NCBI GenBank assembly: GCA_022601215.1
Contig: JAHZIZ010000271.1
Coordinates: 1-6,915 of the forward strand
Source: Bacteroidota bacterium
GTDB taxonomy: Bacteria; Bacteroidota; Bacteroidia; Flavobacteriales; Flavobacteriaceae
Direction of reading: 5' to 3'
Length of the DNA stretch: 6,915 bases
Below, one piece after another: positions 5,639 to 6,915 of the stretch (within the stretch, counting starts at the first letter, position 1; the number at the start of each line of letters is the position of its first letter). Both the position numbers and the translations under genes were made by a program. A model generated the notes under the pieces. It saw only the letters and a list, made by a program, of their open reading frames with translations, had not been told where the DNA came from and ran no database searches.

Positions 5639-6871
5639 TTAGTTGCTAGCATTCATTTTTGCGATTGTAACAATCACTTCTATAGCCTTTTGCATGCTTT
5701 CAATAGGGACGTATTCATATCTCCCGTGAAAATTATGACCACCAGCAAAAATATTTGGACAAGGAAGTCCCATAAAACTTAACTGCGAGCCATCGGTACC
5801 TCCTCGAATTGGTTTAATAAGCGGTGTAATACCTACTTCCTTCATGGCAGCTTCAGCTAAATCGACAATATGCATAACAGGAGCTACTTTTTCCCGCATA
5901 TTATAATATTGATCTTTAATTTCAACAAATACGCGTTCCTCACCTAATTGAGAATTCAATTCAGTAGCGAGTTGAAGCATCGTTGTTTTTCTAGCTTCAA
6001 ATTGTTCCTTATCGTGGTCTCTAATTATGTATTGCAATTCAGTATTGTCTACTTCTCCTTTTATTGTGTGGAGGTGGAAGAAACCTTCCCTATTTTCAGT
6101 ATGTTCAGGAGTTTCAAGTTTGGGTAAGGAGTTGATATAATCTGTAGCGATATACATGCTATTCACCATTTTTCCTTTGGCATAACCCGGATGTACTATT
6201 TTTCCTTTAACTGTGACAACAGCGCCAGCGGCATTAAAGTTTTCGTATTCTAATTCTCCTATCTGACTCCCGTCCATAGTGTACGCCCAGTCTGCTCCAA
6301 ATTTTGCTACATCAAATTTATGCGCACCTCTTCCAATTTCTTCATCGGGTGTGAAGCCCACACGAATTTTCCCATGCTTTATGTCTGGATGCTGAATAAG
6401 GTATTCCATGGCAGAAATAATTTCAGCAATTCCCGCTTTGTCGTCAGCCCCTAATAAGGTAGTACCGTCCGTAGTTATGAGTGTATTCCCTTTGTATAAT
6501 AATAAATCGTCAAATTCAGAAGGAGAGAGCATTAAGTCGGTTCCCTTTAATGGAATATCTCCACCATCATAGTTTTCAATAATTTGCGGTTTTACGTTGG
6601 CTCCTGTGAAATCTGGAGTGGTATCAAAATGCGAAATAAAACCAATGACCGGAACTTCTTTGTCTATATTGCTGGGCAACGTAGCCATAATGTATGCATT
6701 GTCATCAATAGTGACTTCTTCCATCCCTATATCCTTCAATTCTTGAACCAATGCATTGGCGAGGTCCCATTGTTTTTTACTGCTGGGGGTAGTGTCACTA
6801 TACGGGTCGCTTTCAGTATCTACCGTTACGTAGCTAATAAAACGTTTAATGAGGTGTTGCTTGTCTATCAT
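5639..6871 (-). CDS. pepT: Peptidase T (tripeptide aminopeptidase)
   Basis: This is a cytoplasmic two-zinc aminopeptidase of family M20B that removes the N-terminal residue from tripeptides (EC 3.4.11.4). The 410 residues match the family (about 408-410). The metal site is complete: His81 and Asp83 in ISHFDT, Asp143 in LLGADDKAG, Glu177 (catalytic base) and Glu178 in TPDEEIG, Asp200 in TMDG, and His379 in GGHNFHG. His379 has the same number as in the Salmonella enzyme. The dimerisation (lid) domain lies at about 208-318, containing [19 protein letters not shown]. The substrate-binding segment [16 protein letters not shown] (355-370) is also present. The frame extends three codons to a TTG at 6880, but the ATG at 6871 gives [11 protein letters not shown], matching the usual N-terminus. 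No residue needed for activity is missing. It probably finishes peptide breakdown and supplies free amino acids. Confidence 0.95.
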   Translation of the reverse strand: MIDKQHLIKRFISYVTVDTESDPYSDTTPSSKKQWDLANALVQELKDIGMEEVTIDDNAYIMATLPSNIDKEVPVIGFISHFDTTPDFTGANVKPQIIENYDGGDIPLKGTDLMLSPSEFDDLLLYKGNTLITTDGTTLLGADDKAGIAEIISAMEYLIQHPDIKHGKIRVGFTPDEEIGRGAHKFDVAKFGADWAYTMDGSQIGELEYENFNAAGAVVTVKGKIVHPGYAKGKMVNSMYIATDYINSLPKLETPEHTENREGFFHLHTIKGEVDNTELQYIIRDHDKEQFEARKTTMLQLATELNSQLGEERVFVEIKDQYYNMREKVAPVMHIVDLAEAAMKEVGITPLIKPIRGGTDGSQLSFMGLPCPNIFAGGHNFHGRYEYVPIESMQKAIEVIVTIAKMNASN

Positions 6872-6892
6872 GGAGTTCAATATTTATTAGCA

Positions 6893-6900
6893 CAAATTTA
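6893..6900 (-). promoter_or_regulatory. -7 promoter element of pepT
   Basis: Read on the minus strand, TAAATTTG (6900-6893) matches the TAnnTTTG pattern exactly. Transcription would start near 6886, giving a leader of roughly 15-20 nt before the ATG at 6871. The matching -33 TTG would be expected at about 6918-6926, just outside the window, so only half the promoter can be seen. Confidence 0.5.
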
Positions 6901-6915
6901 AAGGATTCACAATTA

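Noticed and set aside
5616..5639. Direct repeat AGAATCT (5616-5622 and 5633-5639), with its reverse complement at 5535-5541
   Set aside because: Seven-base matches in AT-rich sequence are too short, the spacing is irregular, and one copy runs into the pepT stop codon. It is most likely chance.
6872..6880. Start of pepT at a TTG, adding three residues
   Set aside because: The ATG at 6871 matches the usual peptidase T N-terminus and gives the usual length of about 410 residues.
1..6915. A defence island, mobile element or biosynthetic cluster
   Set aside because: Every gene is full length with a housekeeping or envelope-type assignment, base composition looks uniform by eye, and no integrase, transposase, toxin-antitoxin pair, long repeat or array is visible.

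Overview
The window is an AT-rich chromosomal segment from a member of the Bacteroidota, most likely the family Flavobacteriaceae. Four observations point there. Promoter candidates follow the Bacteroidota pattern (TTG, about 20 nt, TAnnTTTG) rather than the E. coli pattern. The start codons sit behind A-rich leaders with no clear Shine-Dalgarno sequence. NusB is the long form of about 310 residues. A gene for a DUF1573 lipoprotein lies between nusB and yajC. I see no sign of a plasmid, phage, insertion sequence, CRISPR array, tRNA or rRNA.

Layout, left to right. (1) 42-1793, minus strand: an ABC exporter half-transporter (membrane domain fused to ATPase), with an intrinsic terminator folded over its stop codon. 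(2) A divergent intergenic region of 133 nt with a well-formed promoter for the rightward gene. (3) 1927-3024, plus strand: a leucine-type amino acid dehydrogenase, followed by a strong hairpin plus T-run. A candidate -7 element for the next gene directly abuts that hairpin. (4) 3111-4890, plus strand: nusB, a DUF1573 lipoprotein and yajC, closely spaced and probably at least partly co-transcribed. (5) 4909-4940: a perfect 14-bp stem with A- and T-tracts, serving as a two-way terminator between convergent genes. (6) 4968-5522, minus strand: a small secreted protein, probably an outer-membrane beta-barrel, with an inverted repeat in its upstream region. (7) 5639-6871, minus strand: peptidase T with all expected metal ligands; its -7 element lies near the right edge of the window.

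The genes do not form one pathway. The dehydrogenase and peptidase T both belong to amino acid and peptide use. NusB and YajC belong to transcription antitermination and protein export. The two envelope proteins (DUF1573 lipoprotein and barrel protein) have unknown roles. I judge this an ordinary, largely housekeeping region and found no convincing new multi-gene system. The points most worth a second look are the non-canonical ATPase site of the ABC exporter, the roughly 185-residue insertion inside NusB, the overlap of a terminator with a promoter before nusB, and the dyad upstream of the barrel gene. No intergenic stretch exceeds 300 bases; all are under 140.
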